Source: Setophaga petechia (taxonomy: Eukaryota > Chordata > Aves > Passeriformes > Parulidae). From it: a stretch of 64,000 nt of DNA. Position numbers and translations under genes: made by a program. Where the stretch lies: assembly GCA_024362935.1 (NCBI GenBank), contig JANCRA010000007.1, positions 21,291,003 to 21,355,002 on the forward strand, written 5' to 3'. Under the pieces are notes generated by a model. It was given only the letters and a program-made list of their open reading frames with translations, had not been told where the DNA came from and searched no databases. Shown here one piece after another: positions 12,611 through 27,100 of the stretch (the stretch's first letter is position 1; every line of letters begins with the position of its first letter).

Positions 12611-15439
12611 AGATCTGCTACCATTTCCCATTAAGTGTCCAAACTATGCCAGAAGAACTCTTCCATAGTTGCTCACTGGGGCCACAGATCATGGTGTTTG
12701 AAGCTCAGTATGAATCTTAGCAATTGGAAACATGATCTTATTAAAGGATTTACCAGGCAACCGGGATGGTGGCAGCAGCATTCCTGTGTCAGGTGGAAGT
12801 AGAGGAGGAGGACAAGGAAAAATCTCGCAGAGCTCTGTAACTTAAGCTGACATACTCTTGAATGGAATCAAGGGTATGATTGCAGATGTGCAGCTTGCAG
12901 ATCCTGCACATCTGCCCTCCCAAGGTCTGTATTACAGCCTCCTGTCGGCTGCAGACCTCCCAAGGGGGAGCTGTGAGGATGCACAGGCGGTGAGCGGGCA
13001 CACAAGCGCTGAGGGAAGAGCAGCAGAACGGGCCTTAGGACAGCACAAGAACAGAAACTGGCAGCAGTATCTCATTGACTGCACACTTTGCACAATGAGC
13101 AAAGAACAGGCTTACAGAGCCACAGGCCCCTTCCTCTGCTTTGCCATGCAGCAGCACCTTCCTTTTCCCCTGGGTCACACTTTTCCGCTGGGTGTGAGCG
13201 TCCCTGGGCTGCACCTGCTGTGGTGACTCCCTAGTACATCTGCTTGGAAGAGATGGCTTGTTTGCACATTGAAAGGATAAACTGCTTATCTTGTTTTCTG
13301 TAATTCTGTCACAGAGAGAAGCTCATCTGACTGGTTTAACTTAAGGGTAAATACAAGGCAATGTGGTTGAAGGAGATAGAAAATGGAGAAGGGACTCTGA
13401 ATCAGCTGATTTGTATTTAAAGGCTTTATTCTGCTTGCTCTCCCTTTCTAAAAATAATTTTTCTGGTTTGGAGAAATAATATATAAATTATATCCTGGCA
13501 AGAAGTGCATAAAATCTGACAGATGAATAAATTGCACTCTCCAGAGCTGTAAGCTTGAAAAGAACATTGCAGAGATAATGAATGTTCTTGGCTTGAGAGA
13601 AATCCTGTCCATTAGAAATATACCTCTCTGAAGATTGATCTAAACTTTTGAGCTTTCAGCTCTTTGAGATTTGAAAAAAAATGCATTTTTAATTTAATTT
13701 CCCATTCACCAAAATTGAATAACACTGCAGTTGGTGATTTAAAATGTTGTTAAATTAATTATGACATTTTGTTGAATTCCCTTTTGTCTTTCCTTTGTCC
13801 GTTTTTTATTTCAAAGGCCTCAGTAATAGCCAAAGTGTATCACCCCAGCAGAGATGAGAGATGAGTCAAAGATTTGTCAGCTTGAATGGCCTTAGACCTG
13901 CACTTATCCCTGCTGACTACCCAGATTCAAGTCTGAAGTGATGTTACTTGCATCTTAAAGAGCAAGACTGAGAAAACTCAAGCTCCGTTGCTCAGCTTTG
14001 TTCTGACCTTCTGTGCTACAGCCTGTCATGGCAAACAGGTCAGATTCACACTCACAGAGCTGTAATAAATAATCTAAATCTGGCAGCAAAGGAAATAGTG
14101 AGAAGGCATGAGTCTGCAGAGTGGTTTCATGAGTGACTGCATCTGTCTCATGGCTGTATGGGGAGGATCAGGTGTGTCTCTGCACCTCCTTTCCAGCCAC
14201 CCACCTCACATTACTGGGCCTCAGCCAGGACCTGGGAATGGGCAACTCAAACAGTTCCTGCTAGGAAGGACAGTACAAACCATCAGTACCCTGGCTGAGC
14301 TTCAACCATGCCCCAGCCCATGCAGATTTATGGGAGGTCTAAGATGATGTTACACACAGTATGAAAAGAGTAGATGAATCTGTTGTTCCAGCATCTTTCT
14401 TCATTCACTTTTTAAATTCAACCATGTAAATCTGAAGTCTCCTTAAATTTTCCAGTAGCAGTTACATAAGTAACAGCATTAGCCATGAATGTACAGCCCT
14501 ATTTGCAATCCTGGACACGATTATGGCACAGATTTCTATGACTTTGCAATATGAGAGTGAAATCTGTACACAAACAGCTGCTTTGGAAGCTGGACTATGC
14601 AGCTGAGTCAGGCCTTTGACAGACAGACTGTGCTGGCAGCCCCTGCCCCTCCCACCCAGCATCTGAGCTCCAGTGCAGTAATTTGGTCAAAGCTGCATCA
14701 AATATTAATGTTTCAGACCACAGGCATTGTTCAGACCACAGTGACCCTTTCATATGATCTGTCTCATACCCACCCTGCAAAGCAAACGTGCTACCCATAC
14801 TGAAACAGGGAAGGCCTGCAGCCATGGTAGGGAAGGAAATTATTGCTGTGCTGCTGAGAGGCCTGTCAAAGCCTCTTAGGATGTGCTACATAGGTTTGCA
14901 ACATTTCAAATTTCAGCTGAAGACAAATTTCTCTGCTTTTCTGCATCATATAGCTAATTTTTGTGTCATCCCTGCAATTTATTGTTCTGTGGCATGATTT
15001 ACAGCAAGCTATTTATGGGACTAAAATAACTGCCAGCTTGAAGAAAGGACACATTTTCTCTTGTATGTAACAGGGGTTAGAAGACTGTTAGAAAGTTCCT
15101 GTCCCAAAATGGACAGCAGTATATTGATGCCTGTACAGGAAAGGTGGAAAAATTTGTTTCTTACTCTGCTTTTTGCTGTCTCCTATTCTTGAACAGTCAA
15201 ATTTTAATTTCAGGATTTTGTATTCTCTTTCTGATTTAGGTTTGCCATGTTGCATACTCTCATCATCAATGCACCTAATATTACAGCTGATGACTATTTT
15301 TAATTATGAGAATGATTGTTGCCATGTAAATTTCCCTGAGATGCCATTCTTCATTTAAAAGGGCAGTCACATGTTTTGGTACTCCACTCATCTGCCCGTT
15401 GGTGCACTGGAGCAAAATTTATTTCTGAGAAATGGGCTT

Positions 15440-15503
15440 TTATATTTTTATATTTTATATATAAAATATATCCTATATTTTATATAGGATATTTTTATAT
15501 ATC
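15440..15503. repeat. AT-rich inverted repeat
   Basis: TATATTTT/AAAATATA elements flank atatcctata and tataggatat arms around a short T-rich spacer, so the segment could form a hairpin. It is probably a decayed AT microsatellite. Confidence 0.65.
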
Positions 15504-17601
15504 CTTTTAACACTTCATTAATTTGAAGCATCTTTTGGTTAGAGAGCATATCAAGAGGCTAAACAGTAATTACCTCCTACAAATCACCTATCCCTGGTAG
15601 AATAAGCCACCAGTGCTTGGTGGCAGCCCCTTCATGATGAAACAGAATGCTGGGTTTATGAGGTACAATCCAAACATAGCTGTTATTGAGACAAGACTTC
15701 ACAAACCTGAAATGCAAGTTTAAACCAAAATGAATTCATATTTTGGGCTTATAGAGAAAGGTGAAGGCTAGAACAAATATCTGAAGAAAATAGTGCATGC
15801 TCATCACCTTGAGGCTTGCAAGCAGATTGAAAAAAGCTCAGCTCAACAGCAGGTGCCCACATAAGGGAAAAAAGAGCCCTTCCCTTAGGAGTGAGTCCTC
15901 AGCCTAACAACATCCTGCTGCTTTTGAGAGAGGAGTTATCCCTGGCACACTGCATTTGCATTGTGTCTGCTAACGTCAAGGCTTAGCACAGGACAAAAAC
16001 ATCATGAATTTAGCAGAAGTACTAATTCAGATAAGTACAGGCTCAGCTGTTGCTAAATTGGCAATTATAACTAGATAGTCTCTCTCCCCTGCCATCATCA
16101 TTGTCAGTGCTGAAGTGTTGTCTCAGTTCAGTGAGTATTCTATTTTCTAAGCTCTCATTTGTCTTCTGTTTGACAGCTTACAGTGATTTTGTTTAGCTGT
16201 ACTGATGAACTGCTGTCAATGGAAAAAACTCCAACCACCAGAGGCATATGAGGATTAGCCAAAATGTACAATTCCTACACAGTTGGAAAATGGGGAGATT
16301 AACTATAAAAGGACTGAACCAGAATATGAGATCAGATCATCTTCTCAGATACCGCATGTGTTCAGGATTGCAAATCCATATCCAACTATCTTTATCTCTG
16401 ACCTTTTAAAATAACTTTCCAGCACTACTGCAGCTACTGGCAGGAGCAGCAGAAGCCAGAAAAAGAAAACAGTGCTGGCAAGTCCAGCATTTTACCTGCT
16501 GGGGACCTAGATCTGCTTTCAGCTGGTGCAGAATTCTGAATTCCAGCATCTGCTCTAGGCTTACATTGCTGTGATAAGGAGGGATAATCTTGTTCTAGAC
16601 ATTAGATGAAATACAAATCTCTTTTTTCCAAGTAGTTGGTACAGTCCCAGAATTCTGCCACAACACTCTCATTTCCATCTTTTGTTACTCTGCACACTCT
16701 GAGGCCAACCTGGCTTCTGTAAAGTTGTACTGTGGTCTGTCTGCATTGGTGTCAGAGCCTCATAATGCACCACTAGAGGATTTTTTAAACATAATACCTT
16801 CTGGGAAGAAAGAGGCCATGAAGCTTGTTCCATGGGTCAGATCAGTCTCAGCCCCATTCAAGGCAAGTACCAGCCAGCTCAGCTGTCTGCATTTCAGTTC
16901 TGCTCTCCTGGTACAGCCATGGCTGTGCCCCTGGTGCCTCTGACTGCTGGGCACTCTGGCTGCAGGACAGGGGCACTGCTGGGCACTGCAGCTGCAGCAT
17001 CAGGGCCTCACCCGAAAGATTCCCAACAGCATCCAGCAATCCTGGGAAAGCAGCAATGGGCAAGGTGCAGTAGGATTTGAAGCATCAGGTGGCATATCCA
17101 TCCATGGCTCATACAGTCAGAATTACTGTTTGTGCATCTGCTTATGCAGGAGACATCATTCCTGAGCTGTGTAACTGCACCTTAAACCAGCTGAAATTTA
17201 ATCTGCAACAACATCCAGCTGTGATAGATTTGTCAGAGGTGCTGGAGGAATCCCAGTCCTCTGTGATTGAGAGCTTATGTTGACAGGTGGTTGCTTTGTT
17301 TCTGTAGATGGAAGAGGGCATTTGTAGGACTTCTGGGACTGAAAAACCAGATTGTGCAGCTAAAAGTGGCCCTGCAGTCACTGCCTGTAGCAATCACCTC
17401 CTACACTTGAGTGACCTGCAGATTTTGTCCCAAGTGGTTCTTCCCAAGCTCCTGCTGTGCAGCAGTGCTGCTTCCTCCAGCCAGTGGGACCCAAAGAGGG
17501 GAAGAGAGCAGAATTGCAAGGGCAGCATGGCCAAGGGACCTGGCTCCCACTCTGGGTCTCACTTGTGGTTTGGCATCAGTTTTGAACAAAAAGGCAGGGT
17601 T

Positions 17602-17624
17602 TGTGTGTGTGTGTGTGTGTGTGT
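17602..17624. repeat. (TG)n microsatellite
   Basis: Twenty-three bases of uninterrupted TG dinucleotide. Confidence 0.95.
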
Positions 17625-20600
17625 CAGCATGGGTGTCGTGGTTTATCTAATACTGATTAAGTGTTAATTTTTTAAAATGCAAATAGATTTTAAAAGACAA
17701 AATTGCAGTACTCAAGACAGCACCAAATTCACCTGTTAACAAGTATTAGAATTTAATTTCATTGTACAGTCTCTCCCTCTGTTTCCTTACGTACTGGACA
17801 GGGAATATCAAGTGTTGTTACTGTATTTTGATGGTAATACTGTTCTGTTCCTCCATAAGTCAATTAGTAAAAAAAGATACTCGACTTTCAAAAAAGGGTT
17901 GTTACAGAAAAAAACCCCATATTTTGAAGCCATCTAATTACATCTCAAAAATGCAATCATAAGAAAAGAATTTGCTTTTAGAATACAAGACATGTTACAA
18001 TGCAAAAATACACTTCTGGAGCCTGCCTACCATGAGCCATGTAATTGTGGTGTATATTTGACTTACCCTTGGTACGTTTCAGCATATTTATTTGCTTTTT
18101 GACTGGAGCAGAACTGCCACATGCTGATCAATTCAGCTCGCTTATGCCTTTTGTGCCTCTCCTGGGGTGTGCAATATGAAAAGCCTTGTTGTTTTAAAAC
18201 AGAATAGCACCAACCCAAAACTAAAAATCACCCTCCAAGCTGCACATCATGGCTGGTGCAGAAATTCTCCATTTCTCCTGGTCCTGTTCATAGGTCTGCC
18301 AATGTGTTTTCACATTGGCTCAATGGATGCCATTCACAAGGTGCAAGGAAAGGATTACATTACTTCCCAGATGATGATGATGCAGCTGCCAAAAGGGATG
18401 AATTCATTGTAAGCACTACTTTTAAAATGCTTTGTTAATGTGCTCGTGAGGACTATCCAGATGCAGCTGATTACCCTGGAATGAGGTTCCTAAATCTGAC
18501 AGTCTAACAGGCTTTTGAAGGTGTCCAGCTTATTATACAGCATGATTTTTTTATTACTTTTTTTAAGCTCTTCATATGTGGATGCCACAAATGGATGTAC
18601 TCCTCAATAATGAGACAGTCTAAGGGAGGTTTATGGGAGTTAATTAATGTGGTAACAAGGAAAAATAAGATAACCATGAAAGACACCTTCTACTTGTCAG
18701 CTGCAAATAGTTCCTTATGTAACATCTGAATGCCAGATGCAATAAAAAAGGACTGGGCCATTATTTTGAAATAAGAAGCCAGTAGCATGAGTTACTATAT
18801 GCACCTCATAGAGTCTTGGGAGGCTTTGGCACTCCTGTTTCCTTTTCTAAGAATATTCTGTAGTTCCATTATCTGCAAGGCAGAGGTTTATCCCCATCTT
18901 GGTATATGGTTGAAAAGACCAAGGCACAGAGAGCTCAGCACAGCAAGCCACATGATCCTTGCAAGGCATGGACTCCAGACTCATGCCCTGTGCTGCTCAC
19001 ATTTTTGAAGAGACAAAATGATTTCCCTGACATGTGGGGCAACTTCCATCATCTGTTGCTGGAATGAGCACTAAAATGTTTCCCCAGATGCTACTAGTAA
19101 AGCTGGTTTAGTTTTTCTTGGTCCTAATCTGTAGATTAGGGCAAAATATTTCTGTGGGCTGCTAATAATTCTACTCTTCAGTGTTACATAAAGGGATTTC
19201 AACACACAGTGTGTGTCATTTAGCTCAGTGAGAACTGGAATGCTGGAGCAATGTTACAGACTATCTATGGTCTCTGACTCTACCCAGAGAGCTCCTGGCC
19301 TCAAGGCACAGGAAATACACATAGGGTTTCTGTCATTTGGCATACAGCACCCCCTGTGTAAATGTTGTACCTGTACTTCAAAAAAAAAATAATAAATGGA
19401 TGTAATGAGTCTTAGCACTTTTGTGCCCCTTTGGAAAGGGAAATAAAAAATCTGTGTTAAAAAAGGATCTAAAGCTGAAAAAAGAAATGGAAGCAGCCAT
19501 ACTTTTGAAATCACTTGTGAATTTACTCTTTAATTTTATCTGCATTTTAATTAATCTTTGAAATGAGATGGGAAAAGCAGCCTAATTATAAGTAAGGTGC
19601 TATGTAGCATAAATCCATAGCACAATTCTGTGTCTGCAGTAGGACACACCTGGGGCTTGGTAATGGGGGAAGGTCAGTTATATTCCCAGTACAGAATTTA
19701 TGCTAGGTGGAAAGCACTTTCTTTTTCACAGTACCTTGAAATTTAAAAACATGCTGGGGTAGAGAATCCTGCTGTTAGAAGATGCCATTTGCTTTTTCAA
19801 AAGAAACCAACACAAGAACACAGTAACAATTGTTTTACGTTTAAAAGGTACCAAAAAAAATTTAAAACCTGAAATCTTTGTTTAATGAAGTTCAAACTGA
19901 AATATTTTTATAGGTTACCACCAATTTTCTATGCTCCTCTCAGTGATTCCAAAAGAATTGCTCTTGTCTTTGGTTACAAGAAATCCCACTAGCCTCTCAT
20001 AGCTTCATGCTGAAGGAATTGGCTCCAAGTCTCAGATTCTGTATGTCAAAATGGCATTTTCTTCTTTTTCTGTTTTTATTCCTACACACATCCACCCTAC
20101 CCCAAATGCCTCTCATCCTGTACCTTGCATTCTATAGAGGTAGTGCAGTGCTCTTGATCCAGAGCCAGTTATTGTAATATTTTATCTATACTTAACCAAC
20201 ATCTGTCTTGGATTAATAAAATAAAATACATAAAGCCCCTGAACCTGAAGTACAAACATATTGGATAAGCAGGACTTTCCTCCTGCACTGTGTCTTGTTT
20301 GAAACAGAATAAAGCAACAGAAATGCAGCAAACTATGATTAATAACAAATTCTGAACTACCCAAGGGTATGATCTAGGTTAACCTAGAACTGTGCAAGAG
20401 AGGTAATGTGGTAGAGACTTTCTTCCATCAAGTTAGTCCAACAGTTCTGAACCAGCCACCATTTTGCTGCAGGAAAAAAACCCTAAAAATCATTCTTGCT
20501 TTTCATCAAACTAAAAATGTTTTTAATTCTATCCTTATACATTCTATCTTATGTGCATGAGAAGTATTTAGAAAATCAGGAAGGGGAGGCTCTTTCAGAG

Positions 20601-21909
20601 GTAGCTTCTTGTAGAGATTCATGTCAGAGAAATGACAGAAGATGACAAAACAGTCCTGCAGTAAATAGAGCAGTGTGTTTGTTTATCAACTCCCATTAAA
20701 CTGCAACCAAGTGTTACTGAGTTGTAGTAAGAGCAGAGGAGCAATTGAAAAACACTAAACCCCCAAACATCAAGCTGTGCAGGCTCTACCACAGAGTGGT
20801 CTGAAGCCAGGAATTGCTTTTATTTTTTAATTTAAAAGCACAGTACTTCCTATGGAGGACCACTGCTTAGGCAATTGCTTTTCCATGGCTTAGTCACCCA
20901 GCATTAAATGAGATGCCTGCACGATATGTTTTGACAGGTGCTGCTGAGTTGTTTGGTTGAGGCAGTTTCAAGTCATGTCTCATGTTTGCTTTTAGTGGTT
21001 CTGGAATGGAATTTTTCTACTCAACAACTCAGTACAGTACCCAGAAATAACTGCTTCATGCTCACAATATTCAGCGGAGCAAAAGCAATAAAACATCCAG
21101 AGCATGTGAATAACTAACTGGCAAGAATGGAAAAAGAGGCCACAGGTCTTCAAGCCTTCTGAAGGCCTAGGAGCCATGGCCCAATGGGTAGTTCAGCCCC
21201 GTGTGCAGAGCACACTTGTCACTCACAGCAATACTTCTGTGGGCATGTGTACTGGGAGCTGCCCTTCTGGAGACTGAGTTGTATCACTCAAGCTCTTGAG
21301 TAAGCCTTGAAATGAATTGCTAAAGCCTATCTGGATTTCTCTGTCTTAGAGAGAAGGGGAGAAGCATCTTCTGTGTATCTCCCTAATCACAGTGCAGGTA
21401 ATTTGTGCCCTCATGTGGATGTCATGGCAGTCTAAGAGAAACCGTGCTACTTGTAAGGGTTTACTGAGAAATGCCAGACAACATTTCATAGTCCCTGTCC
21501 TGAAGTAATGGGACATAAATTGGCTATCAGTGAAAAATACAATTCCTTCAGCCAGGATTATCGTTCTTGATGAAGAGGGATTCATCTATTGCCCAAATCA
21601 AGGCTGACATCAGCCACCCCAGAGATAAGCAGTCACTTCCCCACAGTTCTGAGTTACTGGAAGTTGCCCATATTGCAACAGTTCTTTTGCTTTAAATGTT
21701 AAAGAAACACATTCCCCTATATAATTTATTCATCACTAGAAAGAAGGAAAAAAAAAAGTGATGTCAGACTTAAGTCTTAAAAGTAATTCTTTCTTCATCA
21801 CAAAGACATTTCTTTAGTCCATCAACTCAAAATTAATTATCTAAATCTTTAGGTATGCATTAAAACAAAACACTTTCCCTTCAGAAGTTTTTGTTCAACT
21901 GACAAAGTA

Positions 21910-24019
21910 CACTAAGGAGTGTAGAAAATATTTATTCAACCTAATTCAACATAACTATAATTTTCAATACTTAAAAACAAGATTTACAGATTAATGACCT
22001 TTAACCACTCATGTGAAATCATCTTACAGTCCATACAGTATTTTATAATTGTATTTTTACAATAGCTTTAACTTCCAGAGGAGACAATGAGCTTTCCCAT
22101 GAAACAAGTTTCAAACCCACTAATTTGCATCATTCAATTCTCTCCACGAGACTTTAAAAAACAGTAATAAATTGCTTGGAAATATATACAGTGAAGACCA
22201 CTGAAAAGCTGTTTTCTTGAAACGAGGAATTCTGTAAGAAATACATATTATATTGTTTCAAGACTATCTTACAGAGTGTAGCAACTTTCAGAGGTTGCTA
22301 CTCAGTTTAGGTTTTATATAAAAGTGAGCCTACTAAGACAAATATAATCAGCAGACTTACAAGGTTATAGTAATTTTTCCATTACAGCAAGAGCCTCAAA
22401 AGTATTTGATATTGATTGAGTGTATAATTTTTAACACCTGTATAGGTTTTTAATACTAACTGGCCTTTATATACACTTTTGTACAGTTTTAAAATATTAC
22501 ATCTTGGTAATTAAGATAAACATACTATAGAAAAGGTACCTTACTTTGAATTTCTCCTAACATACATTATTGCAGTCAAATAGGAAGTCCATTCTGCATT
22601 TACTTCATTTCTGGTGAAAAGAAATATTTACTAATGAGTAATTCCACCCAAATATTTTTAAGCTATTCTTCATGCATTTGACATACTAATATGAACAAGA
22701 GAAAACTTGGAGAAAAACAAAGAAATTGTTGTTAAGAAAGAACTTCAAATACGAAATCCAGATTAGGTCTGGTATGAATATGCAATATTCAAATTATGTT
22801 TGTCAGAATTTAACTTCACCAAACAATCAATTTCTGTTGAAATTAGATTTAGAAATACATCAAATAATGGAAGTGCTAATGTCTCCCTCAACTGACTACT
22901 TTAGACATATGGGAACAGTAAAGCTTACTGCATAAATAAACTCTATGACACATGTAAGATTTATCCTGCAGTCTTTACAAAAATGGAGCCCAGTTCCCTT
23001 AAGCCAAGGGCCCTGCTGGCAGGATGCTCAGCTCAGGTACCCAGAGTGTAGTGTCAGCCCCCTGCAGCCAGCACTGCCACCAGGGCAGGGGAGCCCAGTC
23101 CTGAGCACAGCTGAGTTACACACCCAGCTCTGGATGCTTCAGGGGATGCCCTGCTGGCAGTTCATATGGAGCTTTAGTGTTCAGTGCTGCTTTCTCACAG
23201 GTTTTCTATGGGTATTTACACAACATAAAGGAATATGGAAATTAAACAAGTGTTCTAATACTTAACTACAAAATAAGCAAGTGAAATTTATTTCCCCCTT
23301 GTAATTATTTTAACTGGAGGAAAAAATGCAATCCAGCACCAGTTACAAACCAGTAAAGCCATGAGAAAATTACACTAGGCACTGCAGAAGATACAACAGG
23401 ACACTGAAAATTACCAGTAGTAAAATAGTCACCTGAAAGCCATGCTGATTTTAACACCTAATACTTAGGTGGTTAAAGCTGACATACAAGTCCTGTAGAG
23501 TGATCTATCTTCTGCTTTCTCTGTCATTTGGGTATTTCACACTCCCTGTTTGATACCAGCAAAACTCAAGGAAAATTATTTCTCCTTGGTAATGACTCAC
23601 ATTCCCCTTCTAAAGCAATCTCCCTTCATTGTGTGAAATGTTAAACTGAATGACAGCGTGGGTACAAAATCACCCAGAGAAAAGACATTTGGATATAGCC
23701 TACCTAACTACACTTAAAATGTTCTGTAGTTGATTGTTTTTTTTTTCCATTCAGTATATTGGCTCAAAGAAAATAATTCAAAAGCCTATTGCCCAACAGA
23801 AATACCCAAAAAATAATGAAAGCCAAATCACATTCTTAAGTTCAGTGGTTGCTGAAAGGATTTACCCTGCCACAGGACAGTGCTTTGTTGTATTTAAAGG
23901 AAAAAAAAATAGAGAAACAGCAACTTATCACAATTTTCCACTACTGTGCAATAACAATGAAACCAATACAACATGGAAACCTGTTAGGTGAGACTCTGTG
24001 ACATCTGGAGGGTACAGCC
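21910..24019 (-). other. MARCHF5: MARCHF5 3' UTR (extent inferred)
   Basis: This is non-coding sequence downstream of the MARCHF5 stop. It is AT-rich apart from a GC-richer insert at about 22985-23170 that resembles no repeat I can name. Two candidate AATAAA signals (23287-23292 and 21931-21936) bracket short and long 3' UTR options. Confidence 0.4.
21931..21936 (-). terminator. MARCHF5: candidate distal MARCHF5 poly(A) signal
   Basis: AATAAA on the - strand, about 2.1 kb after the MARCHF5 stop codon, at the left end of an uninterrupted AT-rich stretch. A nearer AATAAA is at 23287-23292 (about 0.7 kb after the stop). I cannot tell from sequence which is used. Confidence 0.35.
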
Positions 24020-24136
24020 TTACGCTCCTTCTTGTTCAGGGTAATTTAAAATTTTGCGGTGAGCTTGGCGCAAATATTGCTGCTGCTTGAAGTAAACCTT
24101 AAAAGCTCCTTTTATAGCAACAAAAGCAATTCCACC
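24020..24136 (-). CDS. MARCHF5: MARCHF5 coding exon 6 (terminal)
   Basis: The exon encodes GGIAFVAIKGAFKVYFKQQQ and a basic tail ending NYPEQEGA, then TAA at 24020-24022. It completes the fourth membrane segment and the cytosolic C terminus. It is phase 0 at its acceptor (AG at 24137-24138). Confidence 0.96.
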   Translation of the reverse strand, partial: GGIAFVAIKGAFKVYFKQQQYLRQAHRKILNYPEQEGA

Positions 24137-27100
24137 CTGAAATAAAAAGATATTTTGAAAACCTGCACAGTTCAGTGTCATATCACTGCAAATGTTCTTA
24201 AAAATTTCCAGTCAGAGAAGATTTTTTTTCTATATATATATATATATATATGGTATTTTCTTCTAAAGATTAACCAATTAGTACAGCTCCAAATGACTAT
24301 CTCAAAGTTTTCTGTCACAATGCACTATTACAGAGGTTAACGTTACTTAAAGGGATTACAGACTGAATCTATAAAAGCTTTTATTTCCTTGGAAGTTTCA
24401 CCAGTATTCTAAATTTTAAAAATCAAAATCTTATTTCAATAACAAAGAAAATGCAGATGTGTATCTGCTTTCCTCCCTCCTCTGAATGTATACTATACAA
24501 GGCAAAAGGAATAGTACTGATAACCATTCTATAACTAGACTGTGAAAAATGGCACTTGCCAAAAGTGGAGTAAAATAAGATCTATTTTTGTAAAACAACC
24601 TTGTTTTCCCTCTAGAAAGCTTTACAATATGTTTATCTCAAGTCTTCAAAATGAGACACCAAGAAGCTTTTAGTTTGCATGAACATTTGCAATATCACTG
24701 TTTGATCTGCATAAAAGAGAGGGGTGCATAAACATGCAGGAATTGAAAATGGGCTGTGGTGACAGTCAGATGAGCAGGGATTCCATATTACCAAACTCAG
24801 TGTACGTGTCCTTGAAAGGCTGCAACCAGAGAGGTTATTCACAAAGGAGGAGATTGTCATTCCCTCTCCATTTGAACTCCATGAGAGTTAACTTTCCTCT
24901 CCTTATTAAAATAAGAAACAAAGAGTTTCTCTCCAAATCAGTAAACAAAAGCTAATATGAAAAGGCTTATAATATAAATCCCAGTCTTCCCTTGCAGAGA
25001 CTGTTCTTAGAAGATGCTGGCTCCTCATCTTCATTGTCAGCCTTAATTACTGCTAAGGCCTGCTCTACTATAGTGCCAGATAAAACTTTCATCCTTGTCA
25101 TGAACTGAGATTAGTTTCAGTCATAAAGACAGTCTTTCACACACACGATGTTTGTCCACTGCTAAGACAGGCAACCTTAAAAAAACCCTTCCTTCAATCA
25201 AATACTGTTCTTAAAATTCCACATCAATTTATGTTCCTTTTTCTTTTGCCTCCCTCCTTCACAACACTTCATATTCCTCTAATATAATAATTTATGAAAC
25301 AGAGTACTGAATCTTACCAAGATTGTCCTTTGTAAATTTGAGTTAACACTGCTGAACATCAGCTTGCCAACTATTGTGGCAATAGTAGGGAAAACTAGAG
25401 CTCCACACAGAATGCGCGTGGCAGAGACGTGATCTGCCAAGGGGTTGGCCTCTGCTGGGATACGAGGAACAGGACATCCAATGCCTAAAGGGGTAAGAAC
25501 AGGGGAAAAAAGGTTACATAGCCTATACTGCCTCAAAAAAGAACACAGAAAGTGCATTACTGCCCACTCCCCACTCCACTACAAATCTATAGCCCAACTA
25601 CTTTGTGAGAACTATCCCTCTTCTCAGTGAATATTCTGTTTAAGACCCATGACTTTTAGTAGCTTGTCTTGTTCCTAAAGCCTGAACTGAAACCATGTTC
25701 CTGCTACTCCTGCCACACTCATCTCAGGAGATATTACACAAACACAATCTAAATGAATGAACATGAAATAGAGGGATAGTGTTAATCACTTCTACTTAAA
25801 AATAGCAAAAACTACTTGCCTATCACCCATCTCCTAAAGGCAGAAGTTCAATCTTGGCATTTCTTTTTAAACTGGGTCACATTACCTGGAAATATGCTGT
25901 TCAAAATTTGTAGTTTGTTGGAGTATTTGCGCCACAGTCTGAGCACATAGTCCTCCCAACGGATCATCTTGCCCAGTATTAGCATGACTGGGATAGTGGG
26001 AAGGCCAATCAAAAGGAATAAAGGATCAGCTCTCTCCATCACATCAAGGCCTTCTTTGTGACCCACAACCTAGAAAATATGCATATAGTTGACAAACATA
26101 AAGGCCACAACAATGTTACAATGTACAAATGAACAAAAATGTAACTTAAAAAGTTGAGTTTGTTTGAAACTGCCCACGTGTTTTAAGTTAAAGAAAAAAA
26201 GAACACTGTTTTGCCTAATTTATGCTGTTTTCTCTATGTATCCTTGGTTGCTTATGGAGCATAATGCAGGTGAGCTACCAGCCCTATTTTACAAATTATT
26301 ATTATTGCAGAGAGCTGTAACAGAATTCCCAACCATCTCAAGAAAGGTTTCATGTGTTTCTGTGAAAGTTAAAGCCTAAACATCTGAAACACTAATAATA
26401 CAGCAAGCTTTCCAAAATGCATTTAAGAATTTACAGTTTTATAACAATTAATTCTACACTCAGAAACTGATCAGATACTACTGTTCATAGGATAAATTGA
26501 TAGTAGGTACCTCAGGATGTTTTTATCCATATTTTGTGGTTTTTAGGAATACCTTACATAACAGAGATCACAGTATTTAACTATTGTTTCTCAGGACAAT
26601 GCAGGAAGATGAACATTATTTTCAGCTGTAGTGGAAATAGCACCATATCTTCACATGTACCTTATTTTCATATGTAGTCCATTCAAGGATTTTAAAAGAT
26701 CATTATTACTGCTATGTCTACACTTTTCTGCTGATATAAAAAAACTAATCACTTTTCCATTTATAAAATGCAGATGTTACAACTGCAACAGAATGGTTCC
26801 TTATGTCTTTTGAAAAGTACATTGCTTTAATTTTAAATAAATCTAATAGGACTGAGGATAAAAAATTACATTAGAGTGGTAGATATCCTCTAGATTTTCT
26901 CAATTTAATCAGTATAAATGCTAATACAGTCCTTGAATTGCTTCCAGGAAGAACAGGCTCTTTCATGACTTTTTCTGTAAGAATCTGGGAGAACTAAAAA
27001 CACTAAAATAATAATTATGTTTGTCAGGCACTGGATTTTCTGATGTGTTTTCACTGACTTCTTGTTTTCCTCACAAGTACAATAACTTACCAAGTCTTCA

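Larger units (their letters stand above)
12241..21900. other. intergenic DNA between IDE and MARCHF5, right part
   Basis: Mostly AT-rich DNA. A moderately GC-rich stretch at about 16.8-17.5 kb carries overlapping short frames with no recognisable product. Simple repeats are a TG run (17602-17624) and an AT-rich imperfect inverted repeat (15440-15503). I see no supported gene. Confidence 0.6.

Noticed and set aside
12858..13226. 122-codon frame downstream of the orphan CpG island
   Set aside because: No recognisable family, no splice structure and ordinary base composition. It could be part of a non-coding RNA, but there is no evidence.
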